64,000 nucleotides of DNA from Gracilaria domingensis (taxonomy: Eukaryota; Rhodophyta; Florideophyceae; Gracilariales; Gracilariaceae). The stretch is from assembly GCA_022539475.1 (NCBI GenBank), contig VCMS01000026.1:298530-362529 (forward strand), given 5' to 3'. Shown here piece after piece: positions 42,147 through 53,065 of the stretch (positions are counted from its first letter, which is position 1; each line of letters opens with the position of its first letter). The position numbers and the translations under genes were made by a program. The notes beneath the pieces were generated by a model that did not search any database, was not told the DNA's origin, and saw only the letters and a list, made by a program, of their open reading frames with translations.

Positions 42147-42442
42147 ACATTTACTCCCAAAAGGGTTAAAACTTTCAATGCGAACAAGCCTGCCGGTGTT
42201 TAGCATGCCTCCTCGCGCATCAAGATGAGGCGTGCGAGATACAAGTATGTGACTGGGACATCTCATACACGTGTCTTTCTTTCGTGGATCGAAGCGGTCC
42301 GATCACGCGGATGAGTCGCGCTCAATTGACACGCCAAACTATAAACCTCATGCCGCAATCACGGACCAAAGCCATGCGGTCCTGCCGGCACTTTCTCCAG
42401 GAGCCGTGGAAGCCGAGACGGTTTGCGACCCAATCGCCGTTC

Positions 42443-43432
42443 TCAGCGCGGTTTACCAAACTCCACGCTGCTATGCAAGAACACCGCATCCTCCCCCAGC
42501 AGCGCATTCTCCTTCGTCATCTGTCCAAACTGCGGAAGCAGGTATCGCACGTATCCTTTCGACGTGAGGTAGTCATCGATTTCCATCACAGTATCCGCCC
42601 TCACTTCGATCGACATCACGTTGATGATCACCTTGTCGAGGTCAAATCCTTTCAGCACCTCCAGTTCATGCCCCTCTACATCCAAGCTGACAAAATCTAT
42701 CACCGTCAACCCTTTTCTCTCCAGCACGTGCTCCATCGTGGTGCAACGCTCGGTCATCGTGGTCAACTGCCACCCTTTGTACTTCAACCTGTCAAAGTTT
42801 TTGAATGTGTCTCCCACGATACCGCCTATTTCATGGTGCAGCCCGAACTGAACAGTCTCGCCGTTCACACTGCCCACGCAAGTTGGAACCAGATGGCATG
42901 ATCGCATGCGATAAAGCTTTTCAAAGTATTCGGGGTTTCCTTCCAAGCAAACGCCTTTCCATCCCAGGCAACGATCGTGAAAGTATGTGTTCGAAATGTC
43001 AATTGGTTCATTCGCCGCAATATCGAGGTAGATTCCAGGACGTTTCAAGTGCTGGAAGTGCTGTGAGTAGAAGAAGTAATCCTGGTGGTACTGTGAGAAC
43101 ATGCGATACGGGGTGCATTCATCACATTTCATCGTCTCCATATCGCGTTTGGAACCATTCAACGGAATTGGTGCTGCAAGCAACGCCTTGCAAAACTCCG
43201 GTAGGTCGTTTCCATTCTCCCAGTCGCCACGACTTCCGACATGTACATTGGTGGCGTTCTCCAGTGGATACCCAAATACTGCCTTGAAAGTTACGTGAAC
43301 CTCAGAGTTGTATGCCGCGGTGCCGAAAACACTTACCAACAACACGAGTAGAATTGGAACGAAACGCAGCTTGGTAGACCGGCAATGCCGTCTGCTGCCC
43401 GGCTTTAGTTCGGCAGTCTTCGCGATGGCCAT
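42443..43432 (-). CDS. FkbM-family methyltransferase, Golgi type II
   Basis: A 329-residue protein with a short basic cytoplasmic tail, one membrane anchor (RFVPILLVLLVSVFGTAAY, about residues 23-41) and a lumenal SAM-dependent methyltransferase of the FkbM type. Seen: GIYLDIAANEPIDISNTYF (SAM-binding start), GWKGVCLEGNPEYFEKL, CVGSVNGE, and the signature VIDFVSLDVEGHELEVLKGFD. These enzymes O-methylate sugars or lipids, so it probably modifies glycans in the secretory path. The ATG at 43432 gives the type II anchor near the N-terminus; the frame is open up to an ATG at 43630, which would add 66 residues. A hairpin at 43670-43708 lies upstream. Confidence 0.85.
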   Translation of the reverse strand: MAIAKTAELKPGSRRHCRSTKLRFVPILLVLLVSVFGTAAYNSEVHVTFKAVFGYPLENATNVHVGSRGDWENGNDLPEFCKALLAAPIPLNGSKRDMETMKCDECTPYRMFSQYHQDYFFYSQHFQHLKRPGIYLDIAANEPIDISNTYFHDRCLGWKGVCLEGNPEYFEKLYRMRSCHLVPTCVGSVNGETVQFGLHHEIGGIVGDTFKNFDRLKYKGWQLTTMTERCTTMEHVLERKGLTVIDFVSLDVEGHELEVLKGFDLDKVIINVMSIEVRADTVMEIDDYLTSKGYVRYLLPQFGQMTKENALLGEDAVFLHSSVEFGKPR

Positions 43433-43669
43433 AGTGCGAATGGGGACAATTACCAAGTTGGATGAGTCATCTCTCTGAGTTGGGGAGTCCCGTAAGATAG
43501 ACAAGTGCTTCGGCCATGCCCTTAAAACATTGGTCCCTTTGGCGGTGTGAGACATAATATGACATATGCAAACCGCCGCAGGAAACAGTGCACGACCTAT
43601 CTTATGAGCCAGAAATTTTACTGTATTCATTCACTGAGCGTTGCGTTTGGACGCCAAGCCGCAACTTTG

Positions 43670-43708
43670 ATGTTCATAGCTTTTTCTTCCAGGAGAAGCT
43701 ATGAACAT
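43670..43708. repeat. 13-bp perfect hairpin
   Basis: ATGTTCATAGCTT at 43670-43682 pairs with AAGCTATGAACAT at 43696-43708. It lies upstream of the FkbM gene. Confidence 0.85.
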
Positions 43709-45039
43709 ATAGGGGCCGTAGGACAGGGCTTCCTCCTGCTATAAAAACTACTAGTTGGTATAATCCGCTTTCGTTTATCATTAAATGCTGGGGCAATGAT
43801 CAGTGTGAAAGCTGAAGTTGTCTTGATTCAGCTCTTTACTTCATGTTCCACGACGTTCTCGAAAATATCCGAAAAGGGTACAAAACAAGGCTAATATGAA
43901 ATTCGTAGTGGTAGTGGTGGGCAAGCAATAACTAAAAGCATTATGCCGAATGTGCGTTTGCACTCGTGACGAGTCTTGTGTCCGCACGCGTGTTCGGACG
44001 CCGCGCTCATTATGCCCGCTGAGCGGCCTGAGGAATCCCTGGGATCCTGGTTCGTGGGTGTGGTTATTCCTTTTAAGCTCGGAAGATAATGTTTTCTCCG
44101 TCATACAGCGCTCCCAAGGACGCTGCAACAGCCATATTTTTGCACCAAAACCGCAATTTGTTGGTACTGCCAGCTGCCGAAGAAGCACATACGTATGAAT
44201 TGTATCAATACGTACTTAAAAGAACGGCTCGAGAGTTCGGATCGCAGTCTGCGAGTACGGTTTCGTATTACGTAAGAAAAATGGTTCAAGACTGGAATTC
44301 CCAGTTCTGCATCAGGACATGGCACGACTGTGTTGACATAAGGTTAATACGACTCACGATACAGCCGTAAAAAGCAGTTTAAAGCCATTGTGGAAAAGTT
44401 CACTGCCGTCTGGATCCCCGGATCTAAGGCGAGTTGTGCGCACTCCCCGCACAACTCGCTTTACCCAGTGCACAATGCCTTTAGGCAAAAAAGGTCCGGC
44501 CTATGGCCGCGAATGTTCCCATATTATGGGATATGGGATATTATGTGACCTCAATTAATTACTCCATAAACGGCTAAAACAAGTTCCCATAATTGGCCAG
44601 TCTTGACAAGTAGTTTATTAAAGTAGGACAAAAAGTGCCAAACTACGCATTGCCTATGTTAAAATGTGTTACAAATAGGAGACGAAACTGATACAGTGTC
44701 AGTGTAAAATTTTAGATCCAGACAAGAAAAAAGCGGCGTTCGGCCGCACGCGGCGCTTCGCGGCGCGGCCGAATGGTTTGTCTGTCACTACAGCAAAACT
44801 TCGTATTGAAAAACAGCAAAACTGTGCGATACCTAAATTATTTGCGTTCTAAATACAGCAGTGAGACATACATTGCTTGTTCTGTCTTCGATGTACTAGA
44901 CGTTCTTATCAATACAGAAATGAAACCTATGACGGTACGCATCATCCAAATATGGCATAATTTAATTTTTTTGTTTGATAATCGCAATCAGTGTACTCAA
45001 GTGCGACGGTAATGTGGGTTCTGAAGTAAACACAACTAC
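43709..45039. other. Gene-poor stretch with two GC hairpins
   Basis: No supported gene; the open frame at 44089-44370 shows no family features. Hairpins: 44429-44459 (12-bp perfect arms, GCGAGTTGTGCG) and about 44737-44772 (a GC-rich imperfect stem, TTCGGCCG...CGGCCGAA). Confidence 0.5.
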
Positions 45040-45910
45040 AGTTTGAGCCATGTTGAAGCAGGGACACACTGTAGACCATCTTGTTCAACTTGCTCAATGT
45101 GCAAGCAAATACGTAAGCATAATGTGATCCATGTAAAAATATTGACTCACTGTAGGCCATTGCGTTGAATTTGCATAGTGTATATAATAACGCACAATAT
45201 AAGCGATTTTGAGGAAGTGACTCAATTGAAAACAATCCGTTCAATTTCCAACGTAGAATACGTAAGCACAATGTGAGTCCGATTGATGTAGTGACTCACT
45301 GTAGACCATTTCTTTGAATTTGCGGAGTGTAATACAGTATAATTTAGAATAATGTGAGGTGTGTTGAAGAAGTCACTCACTGTGGACCACTTGGAATCAC
45401 AGTAGACCATTGCGTTGAATTTGCTTAGTGTAACGGCGTATCCGCACGCACAATGTGAGCCATGTTGAAGACGTGACTCACTCTAAATCATTTCGTAAAA
45501 TTAACTCATTGCAACGGCATATACGTAAGCACGATGTGAGCCATGTTGAATATTCAGCTCACTGTAAACCACTGTTCTGAATTTGTTGAAGGCAACGGCC
45601 TGTACGTTAGCACGATGAAAGTCAGGTTACATGAGAAATTCACTGTAGACCATTTTTTTGACTTTGCTTCGTGTAGCGTCGTTTTAGTTAGCAAAATTTG
45701 AGCCACGTTTCAAAGAATAATCACTGCAGACACTTTTTTGAATTTCCTAACGGTCACGTTGCGTATGTAAGCACAATGTGAGCCAGCCACGTTGAATAGG
45801 AGACTCACTGTATACCATTTAGTTGAATTCGCTTAGAATGAGGTCGTTTAGGTAACACAAATGTGAGCCAAGTTGAAGTGAACACTCATTGTAGACGATT
45901 TTCTTGAATG
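45040..45910. repeat. Degenerate minisatellite, about 80-bp period
   Basis: The phrase ACTCACTGTAGACCAT (with variants) recurs near 45065, 45145, 45295, 45375, 45475, 45555, 45640, 45720, 45800 and 45880, with one more degraded copy near 45220. Linked phrases GTAAGCACAATGTGAGCCAT and TTGAATTTGCTTAGTGTAACG keep the same order in each unit. So there are about eleven diverged tandem units. Confidence 0.85.
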
Positions 45911-46527
45911 TCCCTAGAGTGATTTACAGCTGCAACCTATAATGAGCACTGTTTGATGTCAAAGCTTTCGTGATACATGAATGTTTCTGCTGTGATGTCT
46001 AAAATGGGAACGAATGGATTTGGTTAATGTCAAAGATGCTTGCAGTAGTGTTCAGCTACAAAATACAATTAGAACTTTCTGATTTCAAACCTATCGTGAT
46101 ATATGAAGACTTCTGCCGTGATGCTTTGGAGAATTGAAACTGGTGGATTCCTTTAATGTTGGAGATGTTTGCTTGCAGTTGAAGCACATTGTACATGACG
46201 GCGATAATTATGGATCTAGCTCTTGATAAGATATGTTGTGCTTGTAGACCGCGCTTTGACCACCAACCACCAGCAGTATCAAGCATTTTTTGCATTATAA
46301 AAAGAAGGCTAAGATTGACAACCACTAGATCGATGCCCAAACCTTCTGCACCTCAGCTCTTCAACAACTAAGCATTTTCTCGCTCCGGCCAGGCAGCCCT
46401 TCCGCCCTGCCGACTCTCTGCTCCTCTTCCCCTTTTCCACCCCTTTCCTTCGTACCCCACTCCTTTGCGCACCGCCCTCCTCCCTTCCGTTACCTCTTCG
46501 TTCCGTCGATCACGGAAGATTTTGCCA

Positions 46528-47040
46528 ATGGATAACAATAACGCCGGTGGTCCCCGTAATACGCTCGCTTTTGATATAGCGTATCAGTTCTATGCTCGTA
46601 TCGAACTGGGGGGCCAGAGGATGTTGGTGTGGTTTGACCGCATAACTGACGATCCTACCGAGAAGTATCGTCTGGGTTGGGCGTCTTTTCACATCGTCTT
46701 CGTACTCATGCAGCTCCGTTGGCCGTTCCTAACCGAGGAGCCTGCCCTTCTTCTCAGGAAGCTTTTCATCGCATACGACAACGGAGTCATGGAGGACTTG
46801 CATGACGAGTTCCAACTATATCTGTACGGTTGGATTTTTGCCCAGTTTGGTCATCTAAGTCCAGATCGTGAGGATACGTTCATGGATGAGATCGAAGCCG
46901 CTTTTGTGCACATCGAGGAGTTTCCGGACGACACCGACTTCTCTGTGGAGTTTGAGCCTCGTTCCGATATGAGCCTCTTCCCGAATCCTCCTGGAGTGTT
47001 CGAGAATCATCCCGTGGCAAATGGAGTGCATGAGCACTAA
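46528..47040 (+). CDS. Orphan acidic protein, 170 residues
   Basis: A compact open frame from an ATG in a GCCAATGG context, preceded by a long pyrimidine-rich leader (46380-46510). The product starts MDNNNAGGPRN and is rich in aromatic and acidic residues (VWFDRITDDPTEKYRLGWA, MEDLHDEFQLYLYGWIFAQF, VHIEEFPDDTDF). It has no signal peptide and no membrane segment. Balanced composition and length support a real gene, but I recognise no family. The frame upstream of the ATG is open but lacks another ATG. Confidence 0.55.
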   Translation: MDNNNAGGPRNTLAFDIAYQFYARIELGGQRMLVWFDRITDDPTEKYRLGWASFHIVFVLMQLRWPFLTEEPALLLRKLFIAYDNGVMEDLHDEFQLYLYGWIFAQFGHLSPDREDTFMDEIEAAFVHIEEFPDDTDFSVEFEPRSDMSLFPNPPGVFENHPVANGVHEH

Positions 47041-48482
47041 GCTGTTTGACATTACTTCTATTATCGTTGATCTAATATGGTTAGTGTTTTTGGAAGATAT
47101 TTATTTATTTCGTATTGTGTGGTTAGTATTCTCATCACAATGTGGGATCCTTTGTTTTATGATGGCTTTTAATGTGCCATAATAAACGAATTGTTTATTT
47201 ACTTTGCGTTGTCGTCAAATACAAATGGATGGAAGAGAAAACCGTGTAGTCACTTTACTGTGTTGATGCGTTGTAAAAATCCATGGCCTCTTGCGACATA
47301 GAGTTTAGCATTCGAATACAGTACACTTGAATCTCGAATCCGGAATACTGGTTCAGAGAGAGTCATCATCCCAAGCGGCTTAAGCACTTTCATCCCACAG
47401 GTACAACACACGAAATAATGTACGAGACGAGCTAGCAGGTGGTCTCATCGCTACTCTGTCTAGCTCACCCACTGAAGACTGAAGAGTAGATGTAGTTCCG
47501 GTTGGAGTCGAAGACGCTGGATAAGTTGGAGAAGGCAGATGGGTCTGTAGTGCAGTGAGATGCACCTCCCGATGGGTGTATAATAGTAGTTTGTAGTAGT
47601 CAGTGTGCACATGGTGCACCTCGGGTCCCACACGTGTAGGGTTGTGACAGTTGTCGTGTCGCCCTTCGGGACCCCCCTTATAGGTAGATAGTTTATTATT
47701 TTCGACACGTGGCTACTGCCCGTAGGAGGTGCACTTAAGCATCTCCCGCTGGCAGAGCTCACCGTGGTAAACCTCAAGCAACCCCTAGCCGGTTCTTCCA
47801 TCGTCTAGTTTCCCACAAGGGTCATCCTACCGTCACTACCGGTGCTGCGCGCCTATCTCGCGCCCCGTTGTTAACGTTCGTTGAGTGCTCCTTCGTCCCC
47901 GCTTGGGTGCTACGCAATTTGTTCCTTTATCAGGGCATAGTACGTTGTCACGGCCTGTGGCTGTACTACAGGGTCTATGGCGGCAGCAGCGGAGAAGCGG
48001 ATGGCGGGAGAATAGGCGGTAGCAATTGGGGAGCTGGTGGCGGGAGAATAGTTGGTAGCGGTAGGGGACCGGGTAGTGCCGGAATAGATGTGTGCAGATA
48101 ACACCGCGTAGCAGCAACAGAACCAGAATAAGCGGCCAATCAGCGACGAGCTCTGTTGTTGCTGCTGCTGTTGCTGTTGCTATAACAATAGGAAATGGTG
48201 CAAAGTGCTGAAAGAACTGGGTAATGAGTATTGCTGACGACCCAGTCAGCGTTGTTTTTTACGCGCCAGCGCTTAAAGACCGCAGAGTCCCGGGCGCTCG
48301 TTCGGAACCCGATCGTAGTATTCAACCCACATTAATTGCAGTGTTCACCCGTACCGTTATAGACAGCTACTAAGAACTTGAAAGATGCGCTTCTGGCTTA
48401 TAAAATTAATTCTATTTTAGGTAGTGAAGTGATGCAGTTGTGCTTCGGTCGAATCTCTATCTTAACAGAACACCTCTACGCG

Positions 48483-48680
48483 ATGTTTTGGGATGTCCAA
48501 AACGTTTGATTATCATTCGCCAAAAATTTTGGACGACTCAAATGCTAGGTAGCACTTAATTTTCTTTGTTTTTCTTTTGCGACGTGTCCCCGCCAAAAGA
48601 GGATACTTTTTGATTTGCCTTCATTTTTTGAGGGGCTCGGGCTAATATTCACCCCAATCCTTAGTGCTGGTAGATGATTG
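48483..48680. repeat. Copy 1 of a 200-bp dispersed repeat
   Basis: Starts at GGATGTCCAAAACGTTTGAT and runs to the AATCCTTAGTGC phrase. It matches 49001-49190 in the same orientation throughout (TTTTTCTTTT, CGTG-CCCCGCC, GATTTGCCTT, ATTTTTTGAGGGG). The copies are diverged. Confidence 0.75.
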
Positions 48681-49000
48681 TGTCTTAAAAATGGATTTTT
48701 GTTTAATGAGAAATAAAAGGTGAGATGTTTATCTATCGTAGATAATTGGGTATACATGCGGATGTGAATTACTCTCTTATTGAATTGAACAAAGCAAAGA
48801 ATTTTAGTTCCGGATATCTATTTGGCACCTGAAAGTTGTGGTCGATTTTATGAAAAGTTAATTTATTAAGATGGTGCAGAAAAACTTTGGTTGTTGCCGC
48901 TATTAAAAATTAGTTTATTTACGTACGAAATGACTGCACCAGGTGCAGTTGTACTACGACTGGATATCGTTCTGCACAGGAGCCCTGTGCGCACGTATTT

Positions 49001-49190
49001 GGGAGGTCCAAAACGTTTGATTTTGATTGGCCAAACGTTTTGGACGTCCCATATCCTTGATGGCACTAAAACTTTCTTATTTTTCTTTTCACACGTGGCC
49101 CCGCCGAAACGAAGCCACCTATGATTTGCCTTTATTTTTCGAGGGGGTTCTGCTAGTACCCATCGCAATCCTTAGTGCCTATAGATTAGT
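49001..49190. repeat. Copy 2 of the 200-bp repeat
   Basis: See the copy at 48483. It opens with an inverted repeat, TCCAAAACGTTT...AAACGTTTTGGA, conserved only partly in copy 1. Confidence 0.75.
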
Positions 49191-49352
49191 CGAAGACTGA
49201 ACTGGACGAGTTTCCGCTACAGAGTACTCAGATTTCGGGGAATGTGATTGCATGTCAATGACATCAGTCCTGATGACTCGGATGATGCAATTAATGGCCA
49301 TTATTATTCTTATGCATATTCAGAACAACGTCAGTACAGCCAAGCTCGCAAA

Positions 49353-49540
49353 TTAACGGTAATCAAAGCTATCGGGTAGCTTTGATACCATTAATTCCCA
49401 AGTACCAGGGGTAGCACCGCAGCCGGAGGCTGCAGTGCTACTCAGAGAATCACTGATTCGCAATGGGGCCCCCATTATGGGGCCCCACGATGTGTGGTAA
49501 GTTATCGTACCCTTGGTACGCGAATCAGTGACTCCGCGAG
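49353..49540. repeat. Cluster of hairpins
   Basis: Successive stem-loops: 49353-49394 (about 18-bp arms, TCAAAGCTA/TAGCTTTGA), near 49410-49441 (GTAGCAC-GCAGCC/GGCTGC-GTGCTAC), TGGGGCC...GGCCCCA near 49464-49488, and a wide pair GAATCACTGATTCG/CGAATCAGTGACTC enclosing the latter. It lies about 260 bp upstream of the GT31 gene. Confidence 0.75.
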
Positions 49541-49803
49541 TGCAGGACGCCGAATAAATTATACGAGCTGTGCGATTTCTGGGGAGAAATCGTCATCCAA
49601 CACCGTCAACCTAAGAGGGCTATCATAACCTTGACTTCGGCAGTGATATCCGACTCCTGTGACACTCGTAGGCCGTCCGTGGTTCAATTCCCTGGGGAGC
49701 AACTGATCTCGTTTATCCGTTTGAACATGTCTTAAAGCGAACAAGCTTTGAACTACAGTATTACTATATACCGTGCAAGGGACTCTCGTAGTGCCCTGAA
49801 GAC

Positions 49804-50982
49804 ATGTCTATGGCCCGAAGAGGTCCAAAAGCGAGTATCTCACTCCCATTTCTATGCACTGTGATAACAGCGGCAACTCTGCTTTGGATTTTTCCTACAT
49901 TGATTGAAGTTCCAGCTGTATCTACTCATTTTCGTTGGTCTACTGATTTCATCAACGTGCAACCCGCTACTTCTTCGCGTGTAATGTTCGTCGTTCGCAC
50001 CTGCCCAAAATACTACGAAACCCGTTTAAAAGATGCATTGACCACATACCTCACAAAGGTACCATCAGACCGCATTCTGATAGTAGGAAACACCCCGTAT
50101 GTCATATCCGCTCCGGACGGGACAAGGAAAGAGAATCGGATGCCCATGAGACAAATTCATGTGCATGGTACAGATGGATCTGATCCCCTCAATGGCACAG
50201 TCTGTTTCGACGACCATGCACAGGGCATAACATGCATTGAGGGTCGTGCCCTGTTTTACGCTTATCAGAGAAGAAAAGCGTTCGACTGGCTGTTTGTGGT
50301 TGACGACGACGTGTATGTTCACCGTCACAACCTGGAAATGACCGCAGGCATGCTCGACCCGCTGCGTCGTTTGGTGTACTCAACGCCAGGATGTGCGCCT
50401 AAGGTCGAATGTGCCAACGCGGCAGGTGGTGGCATTTGCAGGGGAGGTGGCTGTACGTGACTTGCTATCATTGCGCTGACAAATAAGCACCGGAAGGTAT
50501 CAGGTTTCGATTCTAACTTGATCTAGTTTGTCCTGTGTGATTTGCTTTTTCATCATGCAGACTTGCTCAGCAGACAGAATCTTGAACGGGCGGTTTTGGG
50601 TGTGGGATGTGAAGAGATCAAAAAGGGTAACGAGTTGATGGAAAACGCGGATGAGCAAACTTTGCTTTCGGGGTGGATGCAGTCATGGATGGATATCGGC
50701 GTGAGCGTGGCACACGATGACGGAAACTGGTTTTCTGACATCACCGCCGGGTGCGCTTTACACATCCGCGGGTGCATCGAAACGCGTCAGATGGCTGGAC
50801 TACATCCCTGGCCGCTGGGTGCTTCCGATGTGATCCAAAAGCTGGCGCATGAAGCGCCTCTCTCTTTCCATTACATTGATCGTGATGGCATGCCGGGAAT
50901 GCAAGCTCTACAAAAGCTCGTCACTGGCACCAATCGAAGGTCCACGGCAAACTGCGACCGGTACGCTGACAACATTGTTTGA
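49804..50982 (+). CDS. Fringe-like GT31 glycosyltransferase
   Basis: A type II membrane glycosyltransferase of 356 residues, in two exons (49804-50452 and 50561-50982) split by a 108-nt intron with GTACGT donor and ATGCAG acceptor; the phase joins GGG to YLLSRQNL. Seen: a basic N-tail and anchor (FLCTVITAATLLWIFPTLI), a VMFVVRTCPKYYETR entry strand, the metal/nucleotide-sugar DxD motif in WLFVVDDDVYVH, the GGG-Y-LLSR segment equivalent to fringe GGAG-x-xxSR, and a C-terminal lumenal part with an acidic DDGNWFSD loop and paired Cys. The reaction should be transfer of a hexose from a UDP-sugar in the Golgi; the acceptor is unknown. Confidence 0.85.
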
Positions 50983-52138
50983 AAACGTCTGCGTGAGGTC
51001 ACCCGTGGCTACTAGTCACTGACTACGTGTAGTAGTGACAGACATTGGTGCTTTCCACTCTCGCAATAGAAGCAGCATGTTATGGTTCCGAATGGTGCCC
51101 TGTCACTCTGACAGAGGATCCTGCGTCGTTCGTCGCGCTCATGACCGCCAGTCTGCTCAGCGAGCAATCTGGCAGTCAGCACATAGCGTAGACCGTCACA
51201 TAAAACTCCTGAACGCCCGCAAGCCATCTGAACGGCTACGCCTCGATTATCTAGCCTCACCTTGGTTACCGACGGTACAAGGCTACAGTACCTTTGGTAC
51301 CGAACACCGAAGGTAACAATGGTATCGCAGGAGGCACGTAACTTACAGAACCTGCGACAAACATTTACGTTTGCTTACAGCAGCTGTATCTACGAGACAT
51401 TATGTCAATGAATCGTTGACATATTGACAATCATGACAATGACGATGATGACCATCGCGGTGATCGTCACCGAGTAGGGCAGGGGAGACCAAAACAACTA
51501 CAGTAACGCACTGTGCCCAAATGTGGATAACAGTCAGTTTTCAGAAACCCACACCTTGTTTGCTGTTCTACAGCTACCTCATCTCTTTGCCAGTGCTGTC
51601 ACCTAACCTCAGCATATTCGTAAGCAGCTCATTACCGTCCTTGTCCACAAGCGCGTGCGGAGCGATTTTCTAACGTGACCTCTACAACGTTTTGAATGAC
51701 GACGACCATCGGAGATGTTGGGCATCGTGCGCGCGCCTGTGAGGCTCACACAGTGTGAGCCGGCGCGTGTTTGGCAAACAACAGTATGTGTACAGGGTAA
51801 AGAAATGTTCAAAAAAAGTCTTGAATGAAATCGTTTTTTCTTAAAAATAGCCAAAAGCTTTGCATGATGAAGCGTAGCAATCGGAATAAAACTATAAACG
51901 ATACGTGTACAGCTTATCACTCCGCTGGAGCTGCCTTTGTGCTGAACGGACAAAATTTTGTACCAAAAAAAGTGAAAGATTTTCGCTTCCTACACTTTTC
52001 GCTCCATTTGGATGATTTCATGAGATTGCTGCGTGATTCAAACAATTCGCTTTCGACGTGAACCAGACTCTAGTTATCCGCTCTGGTGCGTTAACCAACA
52101 CGATTGGCGTCCGTTAGTGTTAACTAACTCCCGAAGCC
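50983..52138. other. Spacer between GT31 and bZIP genes
   Basis: No gene supported. A short hairpin GGCTCACAC...TGTGAGCC lies at 51743-51761. The bZIP promoter should lie in the last few hundred bases; no clear TATA box is seen. Confidence 0.45.
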
Positions 52139-53065
52139 ATGAACTCGTCCTTCCTTCCGTCTACAGTCGCGTCGAGCACAACACCCTCCGCGCTGGAACC
52201 CTCCGTCAATCCTAAGGTTGACCCACCTCCGGCGCCCGACTCGCATCATTTAGAAGATGCGACTGTCTCTGCTGTCGCGTCCATCGAAAAGCTCGAGCAC
52301 GATGTCGTCTCGGCAGTTGAAGCTGACCCCGCACAATCAGCCACACCATCGTCACCGAAGCGCCCACGTGCAAATGACACATCGCCCGTTGTCATCCACA
52401 CCATAAACGAGGTTGTCGGAACATCAGAGCTCGCCAATGGTGTGGAACACATGGAACCAGAGCCCAGCGAAATTGCGAACCACGTCCGAGTGCCGTCGAT
52501 AGAAATGCCATCTGCGGCTGAGACTGAAGATGGTCAGGGAGTGCCAGACGGTCGAACGTTACAACTCGAAACCGCTGTGCATACCGTAGCTCTTATTGTA
52601 GACCCAACCATCGTGCATCAGCAAAACTCGCTTTCAGACCTCATGCCCGCCGCTTCTACCGCTCAGGCGATTGTCAACAGTTCTGATTTGAACTCGGAAC
52701 CACAGCCGCCAGCGAAGAAGAAGCGAAAGACGTATAACACAGAAGAGGAGCGACGGCAAGCGAGAATGCTTAAGAACCGGAGAACGGCGGAAGAGAGTAG
52801 ACAGCGAAGATTGAAACGCATGAAAGAACTGGAAGAGATTGCCGCCAAGGCAGAAACGAGAGAAAGAGAGCTGCTGGATGAAGTTCAACAAGCGAAAGAG
52901 CAGCTGCAAGAAGCTGCAAAGGTAGAGACTTTGTTACGTGCTTCGCTCCAACAAAAAGAAACAGAGATTACGCGACGAGACTCTGAGCTAGCCCGCAGGG
53001 AAGCAGAGCTCTTGCAAAATCATGAGGAGGTGGAACGACTGCATGAAAAGTTGACGCTAAAATGA
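52139..53065 (+). CDS. bZIP transcription factor
   Basis: A 308-residue nuclear protein. The N-terminal two thirds are Ser/Pro/Glu-rich and probably an activation region. Near residue 193 a nuclear-localisation-like KKKRK precedes the basic region ERRQARMLKNRRTAEESRQRR, which has the N-X7-R signature of bZIP DNA-binding domains. A long Glu/Leu-rich coiled coil runs from there to the C-terminus; leucine spacing is regular at first (LKRMKELEEI, ELLDEVQQAKEQL) and the helix extends well beyond a minimal zipper, so dimerisation should be strong. No intron. The target sites cannot be told. Confidence 0.9.
   Translation: MNSSFLPSTVASSTTPSALEPSVNPKVDPPPAPDSHHLEDATVSAVASIEKLEHDVVSAVEADPAQSATPSSPKRPRANDTSPVVIHTINEVVGTSELANGVEHMEPEPSEIANHVRVPSIEMPSAAETEDGQGVPDGRTLQLETAVHTVALIVDPTIVHQQNSLSDLMPAASTAQAIVNSSDLNSEPQPPAKKKRKTYNTEEERRQARMLKNRRTAEESRQRRLKRMKELEEIAAKAETRERELLDEVQQAKEQLQEAAKVETLLRASLQQKETEITRRDSELARREAELLQNHEEVERLHEKLTLK

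Larger units (their letters stand above)
47041..49803. other. Intergenic region with repeats and hairpins
   Basis: No supported gene. It contains a trinucleotide-like GTT/GCT run near 48150-48183, two diverged copies of a 200-bp repeat (listed separately), and a cluster of hairpins at 49353-49540. Confidence 0.5.

Noticed and set aside
44089..44370. 93-codon plus-strand frame as a gene
   Set aside because: No domain, no promoter context, and an equally long frame lies on the other strand.
45040..45910. Regular repeats as a CRISPR array
   Set aside because: Units are long, diverged and without unique spacers, and the genome is eukaryotic.
49640..49700. Possible tRNA, because of GGTTCAATTCC
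   Set aside because: No acceptor or anticodon stem can be formed around it.
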